Shown in pieces: positions 24,001 through 35,500 of a stretch of DNA of 64,000 nt; the stretch's first letter is position 1, and every line of letters begins with the position of its first letter. The translations under genes were made by a program, and so were the position numbers. The notes beneath the pieces were generated by a model that worked only from the letters and a program-made list of their open reading frames with translations, was not told where the DNA came from and did not search any database. This stretch comes from Ampelocalamus luodianensis (Eukaryota; Streptophyta; Magnoliopsida; Poales; Poaceae): positions 3,048,001-3,112,000 of the forward strand of contig CM070639.1 in NCBI GenBank assembly GCA_036346255.1, written 5' to 3'.

Positions 24001-26835
24001 ACTGTATCATTGTGACTTTCCACTGTAGTGTAACCACTGTTGTATTAAATGTTGCTTGGCTGCCTTTTTTTCGCAATCACTGTACCATTCACCCGCAGTG
24101 TTGGTGATATTGTTCTTGTTCTGTAGATCTGTGAAAGGTCATTGACTCAGTCCACTGGCGGTCCATCAGGGCCTAACACTCCGAATTTTATCAGAGCTGA
24201 GGTGCTTCCTAGTGGTTATCTGATTCGACCATGCGAGGGAGGTGGCTCCATGATTCACATGGTGGATCATGTTGATTTGGATGTAAGTAGCAACAAGGCT
24301 TTCATATTAATGGGTGTTACACTCAATAGTTTTGCAATTTACGCATCTTATTTATCATATGCTTCTATAGGCTTGGAGTGTGCCTGAGGTCCTTAGACCA
24401 CTCTATGAATCTCCAAAGATCCTTGCGCAGAAGATGACTATTGCAGTATGTGTACTGTTCCATTTCATTTCATTTCATTGTTGCTAATCACTTGTTGGGA
24501 TTTTGTAGTAATCCTGAATCCATAGTTTTGCTGATGCATCAGTGACATGTAATTGTTCTTTGTGTACAGGCATTGCGACACATTAGGCAAATTGCGCATG
24601 AATCAAGTGGTGAAATCCCCTATGGTGCTGGGCGCCAGCCTGCGGTTCTCAGAACCTTCAGTCAAAGGCTCAGCAGGTCTGTAACTGTTGAATGATGCTG
24701 TGCTCTTATAACCATTTGCTGGTCTATCTTACAATAAGATTACATGCATGTGTCTACAACACCTAAGACTCTAATCTGCAGAGGCTTCAACGATGCTGTG
24801 AGTGGATTTCCAGATGATGGTTGGTCTTTGTTGAGCAGTGATGGCGCTGAGGATATTACAATTTCAGTAAACTCATCTCCAAACAAGCTTATTGGATCCC
24901 ATGTCAGCTCCTCCCCGCTCTTTTCTGCTATCGGGGGTGGCATCTTGTGTGCAAAGGCATCAATGCTGCTGCAGGTTTTTTTACTTAAATTTAGTTTGTT
25001 GTTACTCTACTAAATAGACATTCTTTATGTTTGTTTCACTTGGCCAAAATTATTCCTCCTTTCATAAAGTTAAGTTTAAACAAGTGTACTTTTGGATAAT
25101 GTAGAATGTCCCACCTGCTCTACTTGTGCGATTTCTGAGGGAGCATCGCTCTGAATGGGCTGATCCTGGTGTTGATGCTTACTCTGCTGCCTCTTTGAGG
25201 GCCAGCCCATATGCAGTTCCAGGTTTAAGGGCTAGTGGGTTTATGGGCAGCCAGGTTATACTACCCCTTGCACATACCTTGGAGCATGAAGAGGTAATGA
25301 ATTATTTAGTACTTGGTAGTTCTCTTATTATGGTGAGTGACCAATTTTAGTGCTCTAAGCTAAACTTTTTGAACTATAGTTCTTGGAGGTTATTAGGCTC
25401 GAAGGACATGGTTTTAGCCATGATGAGGTACTTCTATCGCGGGATATGTATCTTCTGCAGGTATGATGGTTTTCGAATTATTTCTTTAGGTTGCACTGTT
25501 TGTTGCGTCCTCCTGATGGTGTGATGTTATTTGCTACTGCAGCTTTGCAGCGGGGTTGATGAGAATGCTGCTGGTGCGTGTGCACAGCTTGTCTTTGCAC
25601 CTATTGATGAATCTTTTGCTGATGATGCACCGCTGCTACCCTCAGGCTTCCGTGTGATACCACTGGATGCTAAGACGGTTAGTATATCCATTCAGTTACT
25701 CTTGAAGTCTTGTCCATGTTGAGACACTTATTAGCCACTATGTGCTCAACTGCAGGATGTGCCATCCGCCACACGCACACTTGACCTTGCTTCTGCCCTT
25801 GAGGTTGGATCAGGTGGAGCTTCGCGTGCTTTAAGTGATGCCTCCGGCACGTGCAACATGAGATCAGTCTTGACCATTGCCTTCCAGTTCTCATTTGAGA
25901 ACCATCTTCGTGAAAGCGTGGCAGCAATGGCCAGGCAGTATGTCAGAGCTGTGATGGCATCTGTACAGAGGGTGGCCATGGCGATAGCTCCTTCTCGCCT
26001 GGGCTCACAGATCGAAATGAAGCACCCTCCAGGCTCTCCTGAGGCGCTTACACTCGCTAGCTGGATCGGCAGGAGCTATAGGTAAAAACCCTACTCATCT
26101 CGGCACTCTTTTGTTCTGTCTTCATGGAGCCACCTAAATTGCCTATGCTAGAATCCTATATTCTCTATTTCCTATCTTGGAATCATATTTGATTCGGTAC
26201 TGTTTCTGAAGTAGTTGACACTGTCGAAACTTTCAGGGTTCACACTGGAGGAGAGATCCATTGGTCGGACACTGAAGACGTGGATTCTCCCCTCAAGCTC
26301 CTGTGGAAACACAGCGATGCAATACTCTGCTGTTCTCTGAAGGTCGGTGCTGTGCATTTATACTGTTGTTCCATCAGATTGCCTGTGCTGGAACCACCTA
26401 TTGATGAGAATTTTTGGCAATTGGCCAATCACAGCCTGCTCCTATGTTCACCTTTGCCAACAAAGCTGGCCTCGACATCCTGGAAACCACGCTGATCAAC
26501 CTGCAGGACATTTCGCTTGAGACGATCCTGGATGACGAGGGCCGGAAGGCGCTGTGCTCAGAGTTCCCCAAGATCATGCAGCAGGTAGCTAGCACTGCAC
26601 CTATTGCTTCCCTGTTGAATTGCATTCACTGCTGCCTTGGACGCTTACTTGCATGAACATTCAGACTGAAATCTCTTCCTTTCTTCAGGGTTTCGCGTAC
26701 CTCCCCGGTGGCGTGTGCAAGTCGAGCATGGGGAGGCAGGCGTCTTACGAGCAGGCGGTGGCGTGGAAGGTGCTGAGCGACGACGACACCCCGCACTGCC
26801 TCGCCTTCATGCTCGTCAACTGGACCTTCATGTGA
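21057..26835 (+). CDS. HOX33: Class III HD-Zip transcription factor (HOX33/OSHB3-like)
   Basis: Nuclear transcription factor of the PHB/PHV branch, which sets adaxial fate, meristem function and vascular patterning. 18 coding exons: 21057-21280, 22673-22832, 22975-23090, 23175-23265, 23359-23454, 23531-23644, 23807-23890, 24127-24282, 24371-24445, 24570-24676, 24782-24974, 25105-25293, 25380-25460, 25543-25677, 25756-26081, 26237-26342, 26435-26584, 26689-26835. All introns are GT-AG, phases agree, and the product is 849 residues, the usual family length. Homeodomain about 21-83 (VWFQNRR at 69-75), leucine zipper 85-125, START lipid-binding domain about 167-375, C-terminal MEKHLA domain about 705-849, ending VNWTFM. 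The start ATG is chosen because the upstream in-frame extension has no ATG. The N-terminus (VGSKEKLSPGAAPQVDTGK) and the WSDTED stretch in exon 16 match rice HOX33 as remembered better than HOX32, with scattered substitutions (for example RECSIL instead of RECPIL). The two paralogues are close, so the exact symbol is less sure than the family. Confidence 0.93.
21287..21307. repeat. (CT)n tract just inside intron 1 of HD-Zip III gene
   Basis: A CT run starts six bases after the exon 1 donor (21281). Intron 1 is long (1392 bp) and otherwise unremarkable. Confidence 0.9.
23255..23368 (+). promoter_or_regulatory. miR166/165 target site, split by an intron
   Basis: In the spliced mRNA, exon 4 ends TTGGGATGAAG (23255-23265) and exon 5 begins CCTGGTCCGG (23359-23368), giving the 21-nt class III HD-Zip site in the START domain. 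It pairs with miR166 except at four positions near the ends and the middle of the 5' half. The 93-bp intron between the halves means only spliced RNA carries the site. Regulation by miR166 is established for this gene family. Confidence 0.9.
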
Positions 26836-29243
26836 CGAGCCTCGCCACCGACCATTTCTACTACTGCATGCTTTTGCTTGTGTGAAAACGACCTCTTCAT
26901 TGCTTACTAGCTACTACCTTATCAGATGGTGCCGGCCTATCCTAGTCATTGCTTGCACCTGTGTTGTTATCGGATGTCATGACCAAGACCTACCTGTTGC
27001 TGTTTGTGTGTGATCAAGAGACCTAGCTGCCTACCTACCTATATTTTGACCATGGACCATGGTTTGTGTGATTTGCTATGTACTGCACTGAACTAGTATG
27101 TCTGCATTGTCTTGCGTCCATCATATTCATTTGTGTTTCGATGGTTTTGGTACGTCTGGTGATGTGATGTGACCAGCCGGCCGGCTGCCAACCTCGGACG
27201 TGAAGACGACGACTTATTCCCATGTTATTGTTTTCCACGCGAGTCCGGTGAGTCAGCCGGCGGACAGCCGGTGTCTTAGTCACCCTGCCTGCCCTGCTCT
27301 GCAGTAGCTAGAGCGGCTCCTACGATGGCCTCTGTCTGAGTAGTACATATTTAGCCTGAGCCAGCCAAAATAGCGTGAAGATTAATTCTACTACGCCTCT
27401 ACTGTTTGGCAAATTTGCTGCAACTAATCTACTCTACCGCACTTGATCGATCATACAGAGTAGAGACGAGACCGGGGGGTGGAGGGGTGTTGTTTGGAAA
27501 AATTTCACATGAAATGGATTAATTTTATTCTATTCTAATTCCGTTCTTTTCTTGTTCATTAGTAGAAACCGGCCGGGAGCCGTGCCTGCTAGTGGCGCAA
27601 CTGCCGCCGGGCGCGCAGCCGCTGCGCCGTAGTCCGTTGGCCATGGGTCGAGACGCTGAGGTGCGGCGCGGCCGCGTGGGGGCTGCGACACGGGCGCTGA
27701 GGCATGGCACGGGGCTGCGGCGCAACATGGGTGGATGTCGAGGCGCGGCGGGCACAGTGAGCCACCGAGGCAGCACCAAGGCGGCAAGGTGTGGGACACA
27801 TTGACCACCGAGGCAACACTAGGCACCGAGGTCGGTCTTGACTCATCTTGAGTCCTTGTTAGTAATGTCTATGAGCTCTTAATATTATGCATAGGTATTT
27901 TTTACACTACAAGTTTACTCCGGATCTTTCAAATTCCTAATTCCGCCACTGGTTCCTGCCGTGGGCCGCGCCTGTTTCTGTTGGTCATCCCTTCCTTCCT
28001 CGTGCGCGGCAGCCGGCAAGCAGCGCGAGGTGCGGCGGCGACAACGCCGGAGCATTGGATCGATGTAACCAACTGTGATCCCCGCCCTTTTCATTGGGCT
28101 CCGCTCTGTTGCATTGCGTACGCAGCGAATGCGAGCTTTGCCTTGCAGGAAGGCGCACATCGATCCCTCCCTCTCTCATGGAGAAATTGTCGGGAATTCC
28201 CCCGGCCGGCTGGCTTGCTGCACGCTGCCATGCCATGGCAAGGCATGGGTCTCTCTCGCGCCGTCATGGCGTGACATGGTAGATTGCAGACAGTGCACGT
28301 TCGTCGAATTGGCAGTGCATGTCGAATCGAAGCGCATGCATGCGTGGTTGGTTGGTTTGTCCGGGCGACGCGGTCGCATGGCGCGCGTCCATCAGCGATA
28401 TGCTCGTCTCGTCTCGATCGGCGGCGGCCGGAGGCAAATAAACGTACGTACGGCCAGGGTTTTGAAAACCGTTATCAAGTTTCAAATCTGCAACTTGGTG
28501 TTTCAACAAGTTTCACATCCGAGTCTGATGTTCCGTGAAGTTTCAAAAATGAGTTCGAGTTTCAAATATGAAATTTGGTATTTCAATGAGTTTCAAGTTG
28601 AAAACATGATGTTTGAAACAGATTCACAAAAGTTTCAATAAAAATCAAATCTGAACATACTCGACATCCTCACTGGCCACACCCATGTGGTCGTATGCTA
28701 CTTGGATGAGCTTGGTGGCCGACCCTCATGTCCTTGTGGCAGCGGAGCATGCCGCGCGATTGCCGCTTTGCCATCTACAACGCTCATGTGTCACACCTGC
28801 TCGCGCTCACTCAACGCCGCTTGCCATGAGTCATTTGCACTTGCTCGCGTGCTCGATGCCCGGTGCCTCTGCTCTCACACATTGATTACAAGCTATTTGC
28901 TCCTCCGCCAAATTGGCCACTACCGCTCCTGAACTCAACGCCCACTCGCCGTTGCTCCCATTCTTTGGCTGGCACAACTCCTAGATCGAATCCTCTATGG
29001 GGGGTGGGGTGGGGTGGAGGAGAGGAGAACGAATGCCTAGGTGAGTATATGGATGAATAGCGTATGTGTGGATGTGGATAAAAGTTGGAATGGACGGTTA
29101 TGGATGAATCAATTCGATGGCTATCGCTTGTCCCGTTAGTTTTGTTGTGCACGATATAGCATTTTTAGTCTCTCACAAAGAACTACTGCACAGCGGTAGC
29201 TTGGTACGCTTGCGCGCATCAGTAGCTTGATACGCTCGCGCGC
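26836..29243. other. Intergenic; 3' UTR then non-coding repeats
   Basis: The 3' UTR of the HD-Zip III gene should lie in the first few hundred bases. A GC-rich patch at 27560-27840 opens frames on both strands by composition only. 28480-28640 holds repeated GTTTCAA words. No protein family was recognised. Confidence 0.5.
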
Positions 29244-29354
29244 ATGTGTCTAGGAGCAAACAGAAACGCCACAAGCACGTACATCGTCGAGAACTTGCCA
29301 CACCTGCACGGCTACATCCAGAAACGCCATCGCGCGCACGTGGAGATTAAGAAG

Positions 29355-29508
29355 ATGGCCCGCGGTGGTTTCCGTGCGCTGCACCTGTTGCCACTTGTGC
29401 AGAGCGCGGACAGGAAGGTGCCGTTCCGCGAGAGGGTGTTGTACACGGGGGTGTCCGTCTTCCTGGTGTGCAGCCACCTCCCGCTCCACGGCATCCGCCA
29501 CTCCTCGG
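29355..29508 (+). pseudogene. Sec61 alpha N-terminal gene fragment
   Basis: From an ATG at 29355 the frame contains GGFRALHL, then VQSADRKVPFRERVLYT, then VFLVCSHLPLHGI. These match the cytosolic N-terminus and first membrane segment of the ER translocon subunit Sec61 alpha, but with two internal deletions: the stretch after LHL and part of the first transmembrane segment are missing. After about 29508 similarity is lost and the frame runs into unrelated sequence. The open frame upstream (from 29244) has no Sec61 similarity. It is an intron-free, short, broken copy, so either a processed pseudogene piece or a fragment captured by a transposon. Confidence 0.75.
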
Positions 29509-29841
29509 TTCGACGGAGTTGGGTTTCGGCCCAAAAGCCTTTCAGCATTTTTAAATAGGTTTTTCTTTTTAGAAAATACCAAATAAAAGAAATGGCAAAT
29601 AAAAATAGCAAATGAACTTAGAAAAATTCCATAAAAATATGTAAAATATTTGTAAGCACAAGAAACTCAAATAAAATAGTTTTGAAATTAATTGATGTTT
29701 GGATTATTTATATTAAATATTTTTGTCTTCTCAAATTTCCAATTAAACCTTTTAAATTCAAATAAAATATGGTGAAATTTTCCAAAAGACTAAACTACTC
29801 AAAATGGATTTTTGAAAGCCACAAATTGGGATGTTACATCC
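29509..29841 (-). mobile_element. LTR fragment, minus strand
   Basis: Read on the minus strand it starts TGTAACATCCCAATTTGTGG (from about 29837) and continues with TTTTGGAAAATTTCACCATA and an AT-rich stretch with TTTGAATTT words. This is the same opening as the LTR block at 1498 on the + strand, which indicates a related LTR family. It is truncated on its far side near the Sec61 fragment. No coding region. Confidence 0.5.
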
Positions 29842-30340
29842 TGTCTCCGTCGCCCCCTCCTCCACTGACAATGGCATCCACGGGTAGCGGATCTACTTCC
29901 TCCTCCGTCCGCCGCCCCCTCCTCCGATGGAGACTGACGGCAAGGGGGGCATGACGACGGTGTTTGGATGGCAAGGGAGGCACGACAATGGTGACCGATG
30001 GATTTTTATCTATGTTTTCATTTTTCTTTCTTTTTTGAATTGAATGAGGGTAGACATGGTGATTATCAAGGTCATAATCAGTGATTCAGGTTCAAAGTAG
30101 TTCTCAAAATTTTGTAAATTACCACTGGTTGTTGCGTGTTCATGCATGATCTGTTGCATATTCCTATATGATTCTTGAATTGTGATGTGTGAATTTGATC
30201 TCTTCTTAGCTCATTTGTGAAAGGGTATTTCAGACATTCATTATTGAAGACAATAAAGCCAACCCAAGGGAAAACCAGACTACCGAGACATGTTGGCTTG
30301 GCTTAAAAGCATACTGCTTATAAGTTGTTTAAGAAAAAAA
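29842..30340. other. Intergenic, no gene seen
   Basis: A short CCTCC-rich patch at 29845-29940 is followed by AT-rich sequence. No family was recognised. Confidence 0.5.
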
Positions 30341-30589
30341 AGCTAGCTTTAAGCTACAAACTCAAAAACCTAATCCCAAACAAACAAACAAACAGGGCCA
30401 TAGATAGAGCTAGCAGAAAAGAATGGCCGTTAGTTTTCAGGTCAACCCATAATCTCAATTCACAGCTAGCTTTAAGCTACAAACTCAAAAACCTAATCCA
30501 AACAAACAAACAAACAAACAGGGCCATAGATAGAGCTAGCAGAAAAGAATGGTCGTTAGTTTTCAAGTCAACCCATAATCTCAATTCAC
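30341..30589 (+). repeat. Tandem repeat, two units of about 124 bp
   Basis: Unit 1 (30341-30463) and unit 2 (30464-30589) both run from AGCTAGCTTTAAGCTACAAA to TCAATTCAC, with a variable CAAA run inside. Parts of the unit end (GTCAACCCATAATCTCAATT) recur at 30610-30630 and again beyond the MITE at 30990-31010. The region has clearly duplicated more than once. Confidence 0.9.
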
Positions 30590-30665
30590 TCAAAAGTCCA
30601 CGGTTTCAGGTCAACCCATAATCTCAATTCACTTAGAAGTCCACGCGGTGCAATTTGAGACGTTA

Positions 30666-30979
30666 GGCTGCTCCCAGTGCTCCACCATGGCCAGTATCTT
30701 AAGGGTGCCATGTAGGCAAAGTGCTGAGATGACAGTAGATTAAATGAGGTGAGAGATTGTTACAATATCTAAATAAGAGACTGCTCTGGCTCGAAGTCAT
30801 AGACAAAAAAATTAACTCATTTTCATCTTGTACACACCATCTCCTTGAGATTCTACATCTAATTAATTAAAAGGACCTAAGATACTACACTATAAGAAAC
30901 CATGTATTGAGAAGATAGTGTCCTAACACTCCTCATACACTAAGAAACTGCACTAAGATACTGCCCATTGGGAGCAGCC
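30666..30979. mobile_element. Tourist-like MITE, TTA target duplication
   Basis: 314 bp. The left end reads GGCTGCTCCCAGTG and the right end in reverse complement reads GGCTGCTCCCAATG. TTA flanks both sides (30663-30665 and 30980-30982), the preference of PIF/Harbinger-type elements. Similarity of the arms continues inward (both arms carry CAGTATCTTA). It splits one copy of the local tandem repeat. No ORF. Confidence 0.8.
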
Positions 30980-31418
30980 TTAGTTTTCAGGTCAACCCAC
31001 AATCTCAATTCACTCAAAAGTCCACACGGTGCAATTTGAGACACTCACGGACAAAGATATGTTCTAGGCTGTCTTGGTTGTTAATTAGCCACATGTATGG
31101 GGCAATCCAAATTGAGTAACAATGGCTGTGTGCAACCGCAACCGCAATCAATAATGGGAATTGCTAGTTAACTTCCGACAATTTTTTTGGTGAAAAAACT
31201 GTCACTTTTCTGTTCGTTAGATGTGCTATAAGATTTGTGTTATTGATGTGTTATTCTCACTCTCTCCCTCCTCTCCATCTCTCTTTCTCTCTTTGCACTG
31301 TCCACCCTAGCCTCGCGGACGACGTACACGACCTCAAGCCCAAGCCACCCCATCCATGGTCCCATTTCTTGAATGCAAAAAATGTGTATAGAATAGATGA
31401 TTTCTGATCTGAGAGTAA

Positions 31419-31442
31419 GAGAGAGAGAGAGAGAGAGAGAGA
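31419..31442. repeat. (GA)n microsatellite
   Basis: Pure GA run in intergenic sequence. Confidence 0.9.
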
Positions 31443-31499
31443 TACGTGCACCAATCTCAAATTGTCACCAAAGTTTTATGTATTCATTTTCTAGAGAGA

Positions 31500-32250
31500 A
31501 TTTTGAGAATAACGGGTTCACCATATTACCGTATTTTTTGTATATAATTTTATTATTTTTGTCTTTTTTTTGCTAAACCTCTCAAAGTACATGTGAAGAA
31601 CATAACAGGTTTATCATATTGCTGTATTTTGTTGGTATATAATTTTTTTTTGTCTTTGTTTTTGCTCAACCTCTCAAAGTACATGTGAGATTTTGAATCA
31701 TATGATAGAAATATGAGTTATTAAGACTTTCAAGAATAATTACAGTGACCAAGAATCAAAATTGCATAAATAATTTACTGTAATTTATGTATACTGGAGT
31801 TGCAAATTTTTTGTCTTTGTTTTTACTCAACCTCTCAAAATACATGTGAGATTTTGAATTATGTGATGAAAATATGGGTTATTAAGACTTTCAAGAATAA
31901 TTATAGTGATTAAGAACCAAAATTACATAAATACTCCCTCCGTTATTTTTATTTGACACAGTTGACTTTTCACGGTCTTCGAGATGTGACTTTGACTACA
32001 ATTTTTTATAACTTTTACATTAAGATGTACCAACAAAATTATAATATTATGAAAGTATTTTCAACGATAATTCTAATGATATAATTTTTATATAGCCAAT
32101 CTAGATAGTTTTAAATTTATTGGCGGTCAAACTTTAAAAAAATTGACCGTAAAAGGTCAACTGTGTCAAGTAAAAAAGAATGGAGGGAGTAATTTACTGT
32201 AATTTATGTATAATGAAGTTATAAATAAAATTTCAAAATTTAACAATTTT
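31500..32250. repeat. Diverged tandem repeat, about 165-bp units, interrupted by a Stowaway
   Basis: Units share words such as CAACCTCTCAAAGTACATGTG, GTTATTAAGACTTTCAAGAA and ACTGTAATTTATGTATA. Copies start near 31560, 31650 and 31810, with the remainder of the last one after the Stowaway insertion. A single diverged relative lies at 56130-56345, so it is also a dispersed repeat. AT-rich, non-coding. Confidence 0.7.
31934..32189. mobile_element. Stowaway MITE
   Basis: 256 bp beginning CTCCCTCCGT and ending GGAGGGAG, flanked by TA on both sides (31932-31933 and 32190-32191). Long inverted arms (GTTGACTTTTCACGGTC on the left, its counterpart GACCGTAAAAGGTCAACT on the right). These are the hallmarks of Stowaway (Tc1/mariner-derived) elements of grasses. 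Confidence 0.93.
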
Positions 32251-32584
32251 ATACAAAGAAAAGTGTCACATTCTGTGTAGACCCATCAATAATTAGTTTT
32301 AGCAAAACATGCTCATCGGATGAGAATTGACATGGAGAGAGCAGCCATCCAGCTTGATCTTAGTTACCTAGATTAGTAAGCTGTCATGATGGCATTAGAT
32401 TAGATGTAGCTTCCTTATTCGCCGCAAAGAAAGGATCAGGATGTAGCTAGCTAGTCGATCTTTTACATGATCTCTCGTCTTCGTCTCAACGAAACGAAGG
32501 AATCAGGATTCAGGAATGTGTGCTTGGCTAATGGCTGCTTGATTTCCGAGTCCTCCCAAACAGGGAGTGCCGAGTCGTTTCGCC

Positions 32585-35500
32585 ATGCTCTCGCTCTCAC
32601 CCCGACCCGTCGTCGTCTCCACCCTCCTCAAACCCAAACCCCGCCTCCTCCCCAAACTCATCGCCTCCGCCTCCGCCTCCGCCTTCGCCCTGACGCCGCC
32701 GAGCCCCCAAAACCCTAGACCGGACCCGGACCCCGCGCCGCTCTTCCTCCGCCCGCCGGCGCACCGGGTCTCGGCCGCCTCCCTCGCCGCCTTCCGCCGT
32801 CGGGCGGCCGCGCTCATCCCGCCCTCCGCGCCGCACCTTCATCGCCACCTCCGCTGGCTCCTCGCCGACGCCGCCACCGACCCCACCTCCGACCCGGCGC
32901 TGCTCCGCGCGCCGCTCCACGACCTCGAGGCCCTCTGGCTCTGCCACGTCCGGGGCAGGCGCCCCTTCCAATACGTCGTCGGGAACGAACACTGGAGGGA
33001 CCTGGTGGTCGCGGTCAGGGAGGGGGTGCTGATCCCCCGGCCCGAGACGGAGGCGGTCGTGGACATGGTGGGGCGGGTGAAGGGATTCGAGGCCGGGTGG
33101 TGGGCGGATCTCGGTACCGGCAGCGGGGCTATCGCGGTCGCCGTGGCGAGGATGATGGGGCCGGAGGGGAGGGTGTTTGCCACCGATGCCAGCGAGGGGG
33201 CCATTGAGGTTGCGCGGCTCAACGTCGACAGGTACGGGATGCAGGTGAGGGAGTTCATTTGTCTTTGGAACTGATAAATTTAGGGTGTGTTTGGATCTTG
33301 AATCAGGGCATACATGTACGGAATGATCTCGAATATGCCCCCGTCTCTGTGTTTGGTTGAGTGAACTGAACCCTAAACTCTAAACCAACTCATGGGTCAT
33401 ACATATTCTGAGAATATTCTCCAAATATGATATCGAACGGTTCCAAAAACGGGCGAACCACATGGTACAGGGACGAGCATGTCCCCTCTCACCGCTCGCT
33501 GCCCGCACCGCCCCGGCTTCACCCTCCTCGTGCGCACCTCCACTACCCCTCTCCGCCCCGACTTCGTCCTCCCCGCAGCTCGGGCGTCCGCATCATGCAA
33601 CGCCACCACCTCCTCTCCGTTCTGGCTACTCCGGTGAGCTCCTATCCTCTTGACCTCCGTTACGACGTGTTCCATTCCAGACCTCCCTCCATCTTTTCCC
33701 TCAATCAATTTTGGGATTACCCCATCGGAGCACCCACGCCCCACCTTCTTCCTCGTGTCTGGCCAAAACCGTCGCCTCGGCCGCCCCTCCTCACACAGTG
33801 CGTATCTGGTCAATTCCTTCCTACCGGAGCATCTCTACACATCCCTCTTCCTTCCCCCACTACCTGTTCCGGCTCCCCTATCCACGGTGCGCCTCCATGG
33901 CGAGCAGCCCGCGCCACCTTGGGCTCCCGTCGCCAAGCTGCCTCGGCCCCTCTCCGCCGCCATGGACAGTCCCCGCGGTCCACTGGTGCTCACGCGCTCG
34001 CCATCTTCCTAGTTGAGCCACCGGTTTACCTCGTCGCCGTCGGCCCGCATACTACTGCCGCCGTGCGTTGCGCCCCAGCCGTCTCACCGCCGCCTCCCCT
34101 ACCCTCCACATCCTTCCGGGAACCCATTTTGCTGCCACCGTCACCCTCTTGGGCCACCACTTGCCGGCTCCGCCCTTGCCACCGAGCCGTCTCTGCCTTG
34201 CTCTGCTTTCTTCTCTCTATGCTTCATTCAACTTCATCCTTCAAACCAAACACCATCTTGAACCATTCAGTACCATCCTATTCATACAACCAAACAAAAT
34301 TTTGAATTATCTCATCTCGCTAACCAAACACACAAGTTATACCATACCATCCAGGATCATCTCATCCATCCTGTTCCATTCCATCCCATTCACTCTGGTT
34401 CACCAACCAAACACACCCTTAAGCTTTTTTTAGCCACCTTGCTCAAAATAAAATGTTGCTATGTATACTGAGCTAACTAATAAAGGTTCTCATGGTTATC
34501 AGCAGTGAGTGTACTGAGCTAACTGAACCTGTATTGCAATGTACAAGAGAGTGGTGTCAAACTGGTAGTGTAGGACTGAAATGTGGATAGCTAGCTGTGG
34601 ATTTGGATTTGGCGCAGAAAATGTAACATGGGATGGATCAAAATTGGTGAGAGAGCGATGCTGTTTCATGTTTTTTAGTTCTGACTAATCGGTGTGGATG
34701 GCAAGCGAGTTGAATTGCAATTAAGATTTAAGTTAGCGAATATTTCAAGGTGGAACACAGTGTAGTAACTGTACTTTAAGACTAATGCTAATGGTCTAGT
34801 ACGCCTTTCAGTGTTTTGTGACTTATTTTGTTGACGAAAGTTTTCAGATGGTGTGATTTTTAGTATTGTAGGCTTGTTCACTGTACTGAACCACTGTAGA
34901 ATTCAGTGCAAAAATCGCACACTTGCCTTGACCTCATGCTATATTTGTAGAATTCAGTGCAAAAGTGGGAACTACTTGCTCCTGGTAGTCCCAAGGGTAG
35001 TCTGGGAAGCAAAAATTAGTGTGTAGTGGCTGCGACTGTGGGATTTTAATTGTTTTGCACAGTTAAATTTATTTTACCCTGCAGAAGTACATACACACTC
35101 ATTGTTGATGCTGAGTTTTGCCGCATTGAAATCAGGATAAAGTTGAGATAAGGCATGGCTCGTGGTTCGAACCTCTCGAAGATGTAAAAGGAAAACTCAT
35201 GGGTGTGATTAGTAACCCTCCATATATACCAACTGAAGATTTACCTGGCCTGCAACCTGAAGTTGGTTGGCATGAACCAAAATTGGCACTTGATGGAGGC
35301 AAGGATGGCCTTGAGCATTTACTTCATCTCTGTGAAGGGTTGTCTTCGGCACTGAAGCCTGGAGGTTTCTTTGTTTTTGAGGTAGAACATCTTCTGATGC
35401 CATGTCTGTTAGAATTTATGTATGTTTGTTTACTACCAGCAATTGTACACTACCACTGCAAATATTACTAGATAAATTCAAGATATTTCATTTATATATA

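Noticed and set aside
27525..27846. GC-rich frames after the HD-Zip III gene
   Set aside because: Open on both strands, no recognised domain, no plausible splice or promoter context.
33427..34305. 292-codon frame in the PrmC intron
   Set aside because: Inside a TIR-bounded element and low in complexity; kept as a transposon finding, not called as a gene.
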